A program made the position numbers and the translations under genes. From Paenibacillus sp. ACRRX (lineage in GTDB: Bacteria > Bacillota > Bacilli > Paenibacillales > Paenibacillaceae): DNA of 64,000 bases. The notes under the pieces are model-generated. The model was not told where the DNA came from. It did no database searches and worked only from the letters and a program-made list of their open reading frames with translations. The stretch spans positions 124,001 to 188,000 of the forward strand of contig NZ_JAKRNK010000005.1 in the NCBI RefSeq assembly GCF_022346885.1, given 5' to 3'. This document shows, piece by piece, positions 44,384-53,441 of the stretch; position 1 is the stretch's first letter, and each line of letters begins with the position of its first letter.

Positions 44384-45844
44384 TCAACTGAATGAATTTA
44401 TGCTCTTTGCCGCTGTCTCTTCAGGTCGAGCTTGCTTCAACCACTTCCATGCTTTTGGCCGCATGAGCGCTGCCAGCAGCAGTATGATCAGAATAAATAT
44501 AAGTTCATAAACCAGATCCGCCACAATCGCATGAAATGACATTCGTTGGAATGTCATCGTAAGCGGCAGCGCCAAATATTTAATAAAATGACCTCTCGAA
44601 GCCCAGACAAGCAATCCACCGATCATCGTAAATACAGCAATGACTGCCCATACACCGCCATTCATCCAGGCTTGTGCCAACGGGGAGAAACCTTTTCCTC
44701 CGCCTTCCGCATAAATATATGGATAAAAATACCACACATACCAATCCCCAATATTTAACGGCTTGGCATGACCTGTAATTCCCTTGTATACAGCCGAAGG
44801 CAGGACATATCCAACGGCAGTCGTGTAACTTGGGTCCGCTTCCGGGTAATCCGTCACCGACAAAATATCAGCCGTAACGATAAAGGAAGAACCCGTCTCC
44901 CCATTCGAGAACGCCCAACTCTGCTCCGGCATGCTATCCATCGGAACCCCTTCAATTAAGCTCATCCTAAAATTAGTAAATAAAGGCGACAACAACAGCA
45001 GCATAAGTCCAACTAGCATGACTTGCTTCCACTTCGTCATTCTAACGTAGCCACGATCGATCATCACACCGAGACACGGCAAGATCGTAATTAAAATAAA
45101 CCCTCTGCTGCCGAGACCAAAGAAGAAAAACATGCCGAGCATAAGCGTTATGAAATAAAATAAGTGCCGCTGCTTCTTTGTTCGAATAGATAATGCCAAG
45201 GTAAGCAAGGAGCTGGTAATAATCGCCTTCCACGGAAGAGATAACCCCTCAAGCTGACGCTGTGCCTGAAAGTTGCTTAATCGATTCGATACCCCAATGA
45301 CACTGAAGCCACCAAGCCTCATCTGGTCGTAAATCATCATGGCAATCCCCATTAACAGCACAATCAGCGAGGGCCAATATAAAATATCGAAAATGGAGTT
45401 TTTTTCTTGCTGCTGCAACGGTAATTCAGGAACTTTCCGCTCAACTACTGCACCAATACGTCCATTCCATTGAACATTTATCGAACTTAAACAAGTCATC
45501 AGCACAATTCCGCCGATCAGACTTATATTCGCCAGTACATACAATTGAAGAATATGAACTAACCGTTCCTCTGACAAATTGTGCAAACTGCCTATGGCAT
45601 GATCCAGTGGATAAGTAATGGAATACATCGTCGTAAATAACAGAAACATTGCAATCAGACTGCTAAAAAAAGAAGCTGACTTGGTCATACGCATTGACCA
45701 ATAGCCAGCAATCAAGTTCATTAACACAATAGACCAAATATAAAAGGTAATCGGGTCCTGATCCATTAACTGGAGCGCGCTGTAGATGACAACTGGCACT
45801 AACACAACGCCTGTACCTGCCAGCGTTATTCTCCCTAGGCTCAT
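44384..45844 (-). CDS. Oligosaccharide repeat-unit polymerase (Wzy-like)
   Basis: 486 aa polytopic membrane protein with about 12 hydrophobic segments spread along the chain (for example IVLMNLIAGYW, LFYFITLMLGMFFFFGLG, VWAVIAVFTMIGGLLVWA) and a large loop around residues 300-380 with SNGETGSSFIVTADIL. The O-antigen polymerase pattern is loose, but position next to Wzx, between Wzx and glycosyltransferases, supports the call. It joins lipid-linked repeat units on the outer face of the membrane. Confidence 0.82.
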   Translation of the reverse strand: MSLGRITLAGTGVVLVPVVIYSALQLMDQDPITFYIWSIVLMNLIAGYWSMRMTKSASFFSSLIAMFLLFTTMYSITYPLDHAIGSLHNLSEERLVHILQLYVLANISLIGGIVLMTCLSSINVQWNGRIGAVVERKVPELPLQQQEKNSIFDILYWPSLIVLLMGIAMMIYDQMRLGGFSVIGVSNRLSNFQAQRQLEGLSLPWKAIITSSLLTLALSIRTKKQRHLFYFITLMLGMFFFFGLGSRGFILITILPCLGVMIDRGYVRMTKWKQVMLVGLMLLLLSPLFTNFRMSLIEGVPMDSMPEQSWAFSNGETGSSFIVTADILSVTDYPEADPSYTTAVGYVLPSAVYKGITGHAKPLNIGDWYVWYFYPYIYAEGGGKGFSPLAQAWMNGGVWAVIAVFTMIGGLLVWASRGHFIKYLALPLTMTFQRMSFHAIVADLVYELIFILIILLLAALMRPKAWKWLKQARPEETAAKSINSFS

Positions 45845-45848
45845 GTTC

Positions 45849-47219
45849 TTATCCCCGCTCTCTTCCCAGCATAAAGAGCGGAAGAGTTACCGTTTTTTCC
45901 TCCGCCTGTACAAGCCGCCACTGCCGAATTCGATGATTCCAGATCAGATAAGCAAACAGCATATTAGTCACACTGACGATAATCATCGCATATCCAGCAC
46001 TAATTAAAGACATGCCCAACTGAATAAACAAATATTGAGCAGCTAAGGTCACACCTACGCCTGCCGCATTAATAATTAACTGAGCTTTAAATACTCTTGC
46101 AGCCGTAAGCGCAAAACCGAACAAGGAAGCTACACATCCGATTACAGCTCCTAGCACCAGCAGAATTAACAAATCGTAATATGCGTCATAACCGCTGCCA
46201 TACAGCAGACTCAGCATCCATTTGCCTGCGACTGCAATTATAATCATTGCAGCGACCCCCATACCACTGATGACATACATGGACTTGTTAAGCACTGACT
46301 TTACCGTGCCTTCATCGTGCTGTGCCCACGCTCGTGACAAACGCGGACTTACGCTTTGACCGAGCGAGGACACCACAGTTGTAATGGCAACCGTGACATA
46401 CAAGAGCGCTGAATAATAGCCTAATGCCTCATGTCCATAAGCATCTGCAATCAAGTATCTTGGCACATTGGCTTGAAGAGACACCAGCATCATGACAATT
46501 CCGAGCGGCCAGCACTGCTTGATTAATCCCCACCATTGAACAGGCGAGCTGCGCCATTTGAAGCCTTTAAGACGTACGGCTCGCGGCCAATCATACAGCA
46601 TCAGCAGTAACATCCAGCTGCCCGCATATGCCGCCAACGCTGTTGCAAGCTCCCCTGCATAATAATAAGTACCCCCAAACACCACAAGAGAGACGATTCC
46701 CCGCATCATAAGCGAGCTCCCGCTCCAGTCCATCTTTTCATGCTGCTGCCACCAGCCGTACAAGACGTCACTGATCGCTTCGAAGAACTTGGCTGCTCCC
46801 ATCAGTATGATCGCGAGAGCCGCCGTGCGATCAGGCAAGTAAACAGCTGCAAAACCTGCTACAACCAGTAGAGCCATGCACGAACTGACAATACGCAAGC
46901 TTATGTACGCCCCCGTAGGATGGTGCTTTGAAGCATCCGTCGCAATGACACCTCTGAGCTGTAGATTCGCAAGCATGAATACAGGCGCGCTGATTGCGAG
47001 CGCCAAGGAAAACAAGCCGACATCCTTTACAGAACCCATGCGAGCCAACACAACCAGCATCCCAAGTTGGCAGGCCGCGTATACTACATTTCCAAGCAAC
47101 GTCCATGAGAACAATCGAAATACAGATTTTTGCTTATGCGCAAGCTTTGACAAGCGAGCTTGATCTCGCTGCATTTGTCGTGTGCGCACACGCGATATAC
47201 CTTCTGTCTGTGATTCCAT
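45849..47219 (-). CDS. Wzx-type lipid-linked oligosaccharide flippase
   Basis: 456 aa with 12-14 membrane helices. The first is FSWTLLGNVVYAACQLGMLV with the MATE/Wzx-type start. Later segments include ALAISAPVFMLANLQLRGVI, YSALLYVTVAITTVVSSLGQ and SLISAGYAMIIVSVTNMLF. Flips undecaprenyl-linked repeat units outward. AAGGAG upstream of the ATG. Placed between the PglF-like dehydratase and the polymerase. Confidence 0.9.
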   Translation of the reverse strand: MESQTEGISRVRTRQMQRDQARLSKLAHKQKSVFRLFSWTLLGNVVYAACQLGMLVVLARMGSVKDVGLFSLALAISAPVFMLANLQLRGVIATDASKHHPTGAYISLRIVSSCMALLVVAGFAAVYLPDRTAALAIILMGAAKFFEAISDVLYGWWQQHEKMDWSGSSLMMRGIVSLVVFGGTYYYAGELATALAAYAGSWMLLLMLYDWPRAVRLKGFKWRSSPVQWWGLIKQCWPLGIVMMLVSLQANVPRYLIADAYGHEALGYYSALLYVTVAITTVVSSLGQSVSPRLSRAWAQHDEGTVKSVLNKSMYVISGMGVAAMIIIAVAGKWMLSLLYGSGYDAYYDLLILLVLGAVIGCVASLFGFALTAARVFKAQLIINAAGVGVTLAAQYLFIQLGMSLISAGYAMIIVSVTNMLFAYLIWNHRIRQWRLVQAEEKTVTLPLFMLGRERG

Positions 47220-47237
47220 CTCTGTTCGGCTCCTTCT

Positions 47238-49130
47238 TTACACCAGCGACAGCTGTTTTTCTCCCACTTCTGTTACCGTCTGCTTATCCTTCGCTTCGTA
47301 CTGAGCCATCTGATAAGTAGGCACCAACTGCCTAAGTCCCTCACGAATGATTTGATCGCTGCCGCCAAGCGCCTGCTCCAACTTAATAAGCTGCATATCA
47401 AGCACAAGCTTCGGAATAATGGATGGTTTGCCGATAAAGATGCGCTCATGCATGGTTGAGGTTAGACCTTCTTCGTCGGTTAGCAATTCTTCAAACAACT
47501 TTTCACCAGGCCGAATACCTGAGTATACAATTGGAATATCTATTTCCGGTTCATAACCGGACAACCGAATAAGCTGTCTGGCAAGATCCACGATTTTGAC
47601 CGGCTTGCCCATGTCCAGGACGAATACTTCACCGCCGTCAGCAAGTGCTCCAGCTTGAATAACAAGCTGCACAGCTTCGGGAATCGTCATAAAGTAACGA
47701 ATCATATCGGGGTGAGTAACCGTTACTGGGCCTCCAGCCATGATCTGTTTTCTAAAGTGAGGAATTACGCTGCCTCTGCTGCCTAATACGTTGCCGAATC
47801 GAACAGCTGCAAAAATCGTACTGCTGTCTTTGCTAAAGCTCTGAACGATTAATTCAGCAATTCGCTTTGAAGCTCCCATGACACTCGTCGGATTAACTGC
47901 TTTATCAGTAGAGATAAGCACAAATCGCTCTGCGGCATAGCGGTCAGCACATGATGCCACGTTGCGCGTCCCTATTATGTTGTTCTTGACTGCCTCAGCA
48001 GGATTACATTCCATAAGAGGTACATGTTTGTGCGCCGCCGCGTGAAATACGATTTCTGGACGGTATTCGTTAAATAATTGGTCCATTCGTGACATATCCT
48101 GAACATCCGCAATAAGAGTCTCGATTGCCATATGCGGATATTTTTGACGTATCTCGTTCTCGATCAAGTAGATACTGTTCTCACCATGGCCCAACATCAA
48201 TAAGAGATTAGGCTGGTGCAGGGCAATCTGCCTGCACAGCTCAGAGCCAATCGAGCCACCAGCGCCCGTAATCAACACCGTCTTTTTAGTTACATAGGAA
48301 GCCGCCTCAACTAGATCCATCCGTATCGGATCCCTGCCAAGCAGTTCTTCTACATCAACTTGTACGATATCTTTAATGGATAGCTTGCCTAAAATAACAT
48401 CATTCAGATGAGGGACAACCCTCACTCTGGCCTGCGTCTTCTTGCACATCTCCACAATAGGCTCCAATTCTTCCGACGATGCCGAAGGAATGGCAATAAT
48501 AATGTCATCGATGTGATGACGATCCACCATCTCGGCAATGTCATGCCTTGAACCTTCCACTTGAATGCCATATACACCGCAATGCAGCTTCGTCCTGTCA
48601 TCATCCACGAAGCAAATTGGCTTCAATCTTGCAGACGACTGCTGCATCATTTCTTTTACAATTAAAGCACCACAGCTGCCAGCGCCGATGATCATCGCAT
48701 TGCGGGTAACCGCTGCATCGTCGACTTGTTGTTTTATGACATGTCCTCTCAGCATGCGCCAGGTAAATCTTACTCCTCCAACGCCAAGCAAAAGCGTCTC
48801 AAAGGTCCAGAGCATCGTGCTAAATGAAATTTCACGGTCAACGAACAACCAGGTCCCCGCATAAGCTAGAAATATACCAAGACCGAGCGCTTTGATTAAC
48901 GAATACATTTCCCCAATGCTCGCATATTCCCATACTCTGTTATACAATTTGAAGCCGTACAAACAGGCGATTGACAACACAATAGCCAGAGCACCAAACG
49001 ACAAACTTTGAATACGGTATTCGATCATCCATGTCGAACCGTATTTTAAATAGTAGGCGAGAATTGTGCTCATACCCGCCAATAATGCATCTAAACACAT
49101 GAGAACGGCTATTCGCTTATAGGTTTGCAT
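47238..49130 (-). CDS. Membrane UDP-GlcNAc 4,6-dehydratase (PglF/EpsC/CapD-like)
   Basis: 630 aa. Four N-terminal membrane helices (residues about 8-120) and a CoA-binding-like region (MIIGAGSCGALIVKEMM). A C-terminal dehydratase domain from about residue 278 has VLITGAGGSIGSELCRQIA, FHAAAHKHVPLMECNP and STDKAVNPTSVMGASKRIAE. The usual Tyr of YxxxK is Met here, as is normal for the FlaA1/PglF/CapD group. Produces UDP-4-keto-6-deoxy-GlcNAc, the precursor for the PglE- and PglD-like enzymes at 34494-36329. Confidence 0.93.
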   Translation of the reverse strand: MQTYKRIAVLMCLDALLAGMSTILAYYLKYGSTWMIEYRIQSLSFGALAIVLSIACLYGFKLYNRVWEYASIGEMYSLIKALGLGIFLAYAGTWLFVDREISFSTMLWTFETLLLGVGGVRFTWRMLRGHVIKQQVDDAAVTRNAMIIGAGSCGALIVKEMMQQSSARLKPICFVDDDRTKLHCGVYGIQVEGSRHDIAEMVDRHHIDDIIIAIPSASSEELEPIVEMCKKTQARVRVVPHLNDVILGKLSIKDIVQVDVEELLGRDPIRMDLVEAASYVTKKTVLITGAGGSIGSELCRQIALHQPNLLLMLGHGENSIYLIENEIRQKYPHMAIETLIADVQDMSRMDQLFNEYRPEIVFHAAAHKHVPLMECNPAEAVKNNIIGTRNVASCADRYAAERFVLISTDKAVNPTSVMGASKRIAELIVQSFSKDSSTIFAAVRFGNVLGSRGSVIPHFRKQIMAGGPVTVTHPDMIRYFMTIPEAVQLVIQAGALADGGEVFVLDMGKPVKIVDLARQLIRLSGYEPEIDIPIVYSGIRPGEKLFEELLTDEEGLTSTMHERIFIGKPSIIPKLVLDMQLIKLEQALGGSDQIIREGLRQLVPTYQMAQYEAKDKQTVTEVGEKQLSLV

Positions 49131-49228
49131 CTCATCTTTCCTCTCCTTACTATTAAAACGTACAGCTATGCCGCGTTAAGACACCTGTAGCACATGCCTT
49201 GCGGCATAACTCTACTTTTAATAAAAAA

Positions 49229-49385
49229 ACGTTCGGGCATCTAACCCGTCCTCACACCGCACCCTTGACGAAAACGTCTAAGGCTCACCATTACCCACAG
49301 CGCGGCCGAGTATCTCCGATGATAAAGGTACGGGAGATATCACCTGTCTTCTACCGGTATCCCACCAGATGAAGACTGCGTTATT
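49229..49385 (-). ncRNA. EAR-like antitermination RNA
   Basis: The 360-nt gap between the tyrosine kinase and the PglF/EpsC-like gene, exactly where the EAR element sits in Bacillales eps operons (between epsB and epsC), contains compact structured sequence: GATATCTCCCGTACC facing GGAGATAC, a GACG-TTTT-CGTC tetraloop hairpin (49267-49278), and a terminal CGGG/CCCG stem followed by AACGTTTTTTT at 49221-49232. EAR lets RNA polymerase pass distant terminators. The call rests on position and general look; I could not check it against the covariance model. The rest of the gap (49131-49220, 49386-49490) shows nothing else. Confidence 0.65.
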
Positions 49386-49490
49386 TACTTTTTATCCTCT
49401 ACTCGTCCATACTTCAGCTCACTACGATTCAGTAACAAGCAACAACAATATCTCGATCCTCGTCAAATGATGGACATTCAAATTCGTTCA

Positions 49491-50186
49491 CTATCTCGAT
49501 TGGCTGTAATATTGATTCCAACTGCGATTCCATCGTTCTTCTGCCCCATTTAGAACCGCCCCGAGAATGTTGGCATTTACACGCTCCAATTGTGTACGTG
49601 TCTGATTCAGCATCTTGGCTGTCGTCCTACCGGACTGCACCACGATTAGTACTCCTTCGCAGCGCGAAGCGATCAGCTTGGCATCGTTAAACAACAGTAC
49701 AGGCGGTGCGTCAAACAATACGATGTCGTACGCTGCTTTTGCTTCCTCTATTAATAGATCAAAGGACTCAGAGGCAAGCATTTTGCCTGGATCGTCCAAC
49801 GCTTTGCCTGCGCTTAACAGCGTAAGGTTACGAACCGAAGTCTCTTCCCCCGCTTCACTTGGATGTGTCCGTTGCATGAGTACTTGTGACAACCCTTTAC
49901 TGTTGCCCGTATCAAATACATCATGGAGCTTGGGTTTACGCAGATCACCATCAACAAGCAGTACACGTTTGCCTTCAATGGCAAAGGCTATTGCCAAGTT
50001 GCATAACGTGGTCGTCTTTCCCTCACCTGGCCGTGCAGACATCATGCCAATTACGCTTGGCGACCACACTTCATCGTCACGCTGCATGTATTGGAGTTGT
50101 GTACATAACGAACGATACATCTCTCCTATAGGGGATAAGGGCTGGTACTCCATCGTGCGGGCGAATTTACTGCTGTGTCGTGACAT
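49491..50186 (-). CDS. CpsD/CapB-family tyrosine kinase (EpsB-like)
   Basis: 231 aa BY-kinase. Walker A in SARPGEGKTTTLCN (residue about 51), Walker A' VLLVDGDLRKPKLH, Walker B IVLFDAPPVL, and a short C-terminal tail with Tyr in WNQYYSQSR that can be autophosphorylated. Needs the membrane activator encoded just upstream (20-nt overlap). Controls polymer length and export. Reversed by the PHP phosphatase at 50985. Confidence 0.93.
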   Translation of the reverse strand: MSRHSSKFARTMEYQPLSPIGEMYRSLCTQLQYMQRDDEVWSPSVIGMMSARPGEGKTTTLCNLAIAFAIEGKRVLLVDGDLRKPKLHDVFDTGNSKGLSQVLMQRTHPSEAGEETSVRNLTLLSAGKALDDPGKMLASESFDLLIEEAKAAYDIVLFDAPPVLLFNDAKLIASRCEGVLIVVQSGRTTAKMLNQTRTQLERVNANILGAVLNGAEERWNRSWNQYYSQSR

Positions 50187-50934
50187 ACGTCTCTTTCCCG
50201 CCCTTCACTTGATTGGTGTTGACGCGCACGGACTTGCCCACCATCTTCAAATGCTTGCCGCGCATTTTTGGGATATAGGCTAATGTATTTAGCCCTGATG
50301 CTTCTGCAATATCTTCCTCGCTGTAAATGCCCTCATCAAAGAAATAAATGACAAAAGCAAGTGCAAATCCAAGCACAAGCGACAACATGGCAGCCACAAT
50401 GATGTTCATCATCTTGTTAGGCTTAACAGGTGCTGGCAGAACTGTAGCATCTGCCGCTGTCAGAAGAGTTACGTTGTCCACTTTCATGAGCTGAGGGATT
50501 TTCTTCACGAACAATCCCGTTACTGTGTTAGCAATTTTGGCTGCAAGCGCGTAGGAAGAATCCTCTACCGTTATCGTTACAACTTGCGTTTCATTCATGG
50601 AAGATACTTTAATCATGGATACCAATTTGTCGAGTGTATAAGGAATATCTGGATTGTTTTGAATGACATCGTCCAGTATCCAGTTCGTGCGGATTAATTC
50701 CTTATAGGTTTGGATCAATTTAATGTTGGCGTTAAGATCGTTGATGTTAATACTGCCTACACCCTCAACATCTTGTGTCTTATTGACAATAAATTTGGTA
50801 GATGCCTCATATACAGGTTTCAGGACAAAATAGCTGTAATAAACGGAAAATCCTATCCCTAACATCAGCACACAACTGATCAACCATTTACGCTTCCATA
50901 GGATCCGGATCATATGTTTAAGGTCTAATTCCAC
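50167..50934 (-). CDS. Wzz/CapA chain-length and kinase activator protein
   Basis: 255 aa from a GTG at 50934 with AGGAGG upstream. Two membrane helices: LISCVLMLGIGFSVYYSYFV near residue 18 and IIVAAMLSLVLGFALAFVIY near residue 178, with an extracytoplasmic loop of about 135 residues (YEASTKFIVNKTQ). The C-terminal tail (residues 200-255) would contact the kinase. EpsA/YveK counterpart. Sets chain length with the tyrosine kinase. Confidence 0.92.
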   Translation of the reverse strand: MELDLKHMIRILWKRKWLISCVLMLGIGFSVYYSYFVLKPVYEASTKFIVNKTQDVEGVGSININDLNANIKLIQTYKELIRTNWILDDVIQNNPDIPYTLDKLVSMIKVSSMNETQVVTITVEDSSYALAAKIANTVTGLFVKKIPQLMKVDNVTLLTAADATVLPAPVKPNKMMNIIVAAMLSLVLGFALAFVIYFFDEGIYSEEDIAEASGLNTLAYIPKMRGKHLKMVGKSVRVNTNQVKGGKETYVTTQQ

Positions 50935-50984
50935 GATGCTTCTTTGCCTCCTTTTGATTAGGTATTACCTTTGTCGAGCCGGAT

Positions 50985-51707
50985 CTAGATTAACCAAGTA
51001 ACAAGCTCGCGCTTTATCAGCTTTTCTGCGTTCTGCTGCATCATCATCGCGTATGCAGCAGAAATATGTTGTTCCACAGCAGCGTAGCCTTCTCGTAAAT
51101 TAAAGGAGCGTCGCTGTAAACAATGCGCGTCGGAAGCTAGGAAATGTGCACATCGCTGTCGAATTAATTCATATGCGGTGCGCATCGTTTTTCTTCCATA
51201 ACCGCCTAACAGAGACATCGATGTAATTTGATACATTACTCCTTGTTCCATAAGAGCTATTGCTACATTGGGATTGTCCATTATGATCCGATGACGTTCA
51301 GGATGGGCGACAACGATACGCCACTGCCGCTCCTTCATCCACTCCATAAACTGCGGAAAGTAATCCGGAATATGATCGTTCGGCCATTCCACTAACAAGT
51401 ATTGGCTCTCCCCAAGCGGCTGAATGTGGCCCATTTGATACTCCAAGTCATAATCGGAGGTTAGTCTGAACTCTTGTCCCGGCAATACATTTACGTGAAT
51501 TCCGTGCTTATCAAAGAGCTCATTTAAACGTATGACCTGAGCCTTTATCTGCTCAGCACCATTTCGATAGTTAACGGAATGGTGCGGGGTGGCAATGAGC
51601 GTACGGATACCTTGGCGTGCAGCCTCGTGCCCCAACCGCAAGGCATCAGCTGCATGTTTTGGCCCGTCGTCCATTCCCGGGAGCACATGGCAATGAATAT
51701 CAATCAT
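50985..51707 (-). CDS. PHP-type tyrosine-protein phosphatase (CpsB/YwqE-like)
   Basis: 240 aa. Polymerase-and-histidinol-phosphatase fold: MIDIHCHVLPGMDDGP gives the first metal-binding His pair and Asp, IATPHHS the next His, VLPGQEFRLTSDY the Glu, VVAHPERH and HFLASDAHCLQRR the last His/Asp. Mn-dependent. Dephosphorylates the BY-kinase of this operon. About 50 nt ahead of the Wzz-like gene. Confidence 0.93.
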   Translation of the reverse strand: MIDIHCHVLPGMDDGPKHAADALRLGHEAARQGIRTLIATPHHSVNYRNGAEQIKAQVIRLNELFDKHGIHVNVLPGQEFRLTSDYDLEYQMGHIQPLGESQYLLVEWPNDHIPDYFPQFMEWMKERQWRIVVAHPERHRIIMDNPNVAIALMEQGVMYQITSMSLLGGYGRKTMRTAYELIRQRCAHFLASDAHCLQRRSFNLREGYAAVEQHISAAYAMMMQQNAEKLIKRELVTWLI

Positions 51708-51797
51708 CTATGCAGCACGTCCTATCCTGTGTAGCAGATCGTATAAAATGAAGTGCGAGATTGCTCGAAATGATGTAAGATATGAAGCATAACCATG

Positions 51798-52259
51798 TTA
51801 TGACGTATGAAAACGAGTTCTGCTTGTTGATAATGCAATTGTGGATAGCGAGCGGTACATGTGGTGTATCTTTTTTTGCTGCGGCATCATGTTGATTAAT
51901 TTTTCATTTAATAAGCGAAGCAGCAATCGTTTCTCATTGTGATTAAGCTGCCATCGAACCGAGTATTCGTACATTCCCTCGGTTAATTGGCTCCATACTG
52001 GACAACCATCTATGGACAGACATACATCTTGAAGTTCAAATTCAAATCGTAGCGAGTAATCCGTCTCTTCTTGAAGCGGCAAATTCAAATTGGACAGCAT
52101 TCGAAGTCCCCCAGGACTAATTGCCGTGATCAACACTTTGCTTGTCTTGACAGCCTCTATTCGATGTTGGTTAATGTGTGAGATAGACATGGAGGCGATA
52201 ATCGGATTATGAAGAGCGATGCGAAGACTCATGGTGTAAGGAGGATTGTTGGCACCCAT
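51798..52259 (-). CDS. PilZ-domain-like protein
   Basis: 153 aa, ATG 52259 with AGGGG 9 nt upstream. A beta-rich core (KVLITAISPGGLRMLSN, DYSLRFEFELQD, CPVWSQLTEGMYEYSVRW) fits a PilZ domain, where S/G of the second c-di-GMP motif is seen as ISPGG. The first motif RxxxR is degenerate (HRIEAVKTSK), so c-di-GMP binding is uncertain. First gene of the eps direction, 90 nt before the phosphatase gene; divergent from the XRE regulator. It could link c-di-GMP to polysaccharide synthesis. Confidence 0.72.
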   Translation of the reverse strand: MGANNPPYTMSLRIALHNPIIASMSISHINQHRIEAVKTSKVLITAISPGGLRMLSNLNLPLQEETDYSLRFEFELQDVCLSIDGCPVWSQLTEGMYEYSVRWQLNHNEKRLLLRLLNEKLINMMPQQKKIHHMYRSLSTIALSTSRTRFHTS

Positions 52260-52364
52260 ATTATGAACCCCTGTAAATGCCTCTATAGGCAGTATATGAA
52301 TTTACGAATGACTAATGCTTATTTTGCCACTTGTGCAGCATGAATTTTCTAGGAATCAACCACC

Positions 52365-52458
52365 ACGATACTATTTGTTTCGACAATACTTTTTTTCACT
52401 CTTTGTGATACAATATGTAACCTCCGACTCCTTTAATTTACGATACAAAAAGTATCGT
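52365..52458. promoter_or_regulatory. Three operator-like 7-5-7 palindromes
   Basis: A perfect palindrome ACGATACAAAAAGTATCGT at 52440-52458 and two degenerate copies at 52365-52383 (ACGATAC-TATTT-GTTTCGA) and 52405-52423 (GTGATAC-AATAT-GTAACCT), with centres about 40 and 35 nt apart. They fill the divergent gap between the PilZ/eps operon and the XRE gene and probably bind that regulator on one DNA face or nearly so. The remaining gap (52460-52570) has only AT-rich sequence and the XRE RBS GGAGG. Confidence 0.65.
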
Positions 52459-52587
52459 GTCAATCGTTTTTTGTGTTACTTATGTGAATACTTACTAATA
52501 ATACGCTTTCATAGATACATTCTGTTACTTTGATGTTTGTTAAGAGCGCACCATCTGATTTAAGGTGTTTGAAGGAGGCTGTTACTC

Positions 52588-52956
52588 ATGAGTACAGGTA
52601 ATCGCATTGCAGAGCTTAGGGAAGCTAAAGGATGGACTCAGGAAGATCTTGCAGCCAAATTAGGGATTACTCGCGCCGCATTGTCCCATTATGAGAAAAA
52701 TCGACGTAAACCTGATTTTGAGACATTAACTTTGTTGGCGGATTGCTTTGAGGTGTCCATTGACTTTTTGGTAGGTAGAACCCTCATTCCAGATATGATC
52801 CTGTCTGAACCTGTTCGTGCCTTTGCAGATCAACTAGAATTGTCCGATGAGGATATGCTGCAACAATTTCATTTAACAATTGATGGTCATCAATTAACCG
52901 AAGAAGAAGCCAAGCGATTTATTGCCTTTGTGCGTGCTGAGCGATTGATGCGTTAG
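52588..52956 (+). CDS. XRE-family regulator
   Basis: 122 aa. N-terminal Cro/CI helix-turn-helix (RIAELREAKGWTQEDLAAKL, then AALSHYEKNRRKPDFETL, residues about 6-52) and the usual LADCFEVSIDFLVGRT, followed by a helical C-terminal dimerisation region. Similar in size to SlrR/SinR-like biofilm repressors, though the operator is not the SinR consensus. GAAGGAGG lies 8 nt upstream. It is divergent from the eps operon with three palindromes between; inference: it autoregulates and controls polysaccharide production. Confidence 0.88.
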   Translation: MSTGNRIAELREAKGWTQEDLAAKLGITRAALSHYEKNRRKPDFETLTLLADCFEVSIDFLVGRTLIPDMILSEPVRAFADQLELSDEDMLQQFHLTIDGHQLTEEEAKRFIAFVRAERLMR

Positions 52957-53029
52957 GCATGACTGGAAATGTTATCGATTCAACTTCAGAAAATAACCGC
53001 CTGGCTGGCGCTATGGCTGCAGCACAAAT

Positions 53030-53064
53030 AAACCGTGAAGGGCTTGCAGCCCCTCACGGTTTCT
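53030..53064 (+). terminator. Bidirectional terminator of the XRE gene
   Basis: Hairpin AACCGTGA-AGGGCT/AGCCCC-TCACGGTT followed by TTCTCATT on the plus strand. Facing it, the 58-aa gene runs towards it on the minus strand, so it may serve both. Confidence 0.75.
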
Positions 53065-53100
53065 CATTGTCCTTCGTAAATTGTTACTGTCCACCCATCT

Positions 53101-53277
53101 TTAGTCTTTTCGATGTTTCTCCAAAATCGCCTTAATATGATCAGGAGCTTCTTCTATCGAAATGCCCAACTGATCCATGACTTGAATAATATCCAGTGTA
53201 ATATGGGAACGAAGCTCATCTGGAGATTGAGCCTCCTTATGCTCGCTGAGGATATTGGCCCGTTTCTTATCTTCCAT
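53101..53277 (-). CDS. 58-aa helical protein, unknown
   Basis: ATG 53277 to TAA 53101. The sequence starts MEDKKRANILSEHKEAQSPD and ends AILEKHRKD; it is highly charged, without Cys, and predicted to form two or three helices. The codon pattern is sensible and the gene is flanked by non-coding gaps. The RBS is weak (GGGGTAA about 10 nt upstream). I know no family; size and neighbour recall small regulators such as anti-repressors, which is a guess. Confidence 0.6.
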   Translation of the reverse strand: MEDKKRANILSEHKEAQSPDELRSHITLDIIQVMDQLGISIEEAPDHIKAILEKHRKD

Positions 53278-53441
53278 CTTTATTATTACCCCACTTCACG
53301 TTATTTGTACACATTTGTGAGATTTGTCATGGATGCGTGAGACTTACCTTATTATATCGTATCTTTATGAGGTAATCTGTCGGACGATGGAGATACTTAC
53401 TAGGACTTCAAATTCTATTTTTGTCGAAACTAACATCAATT

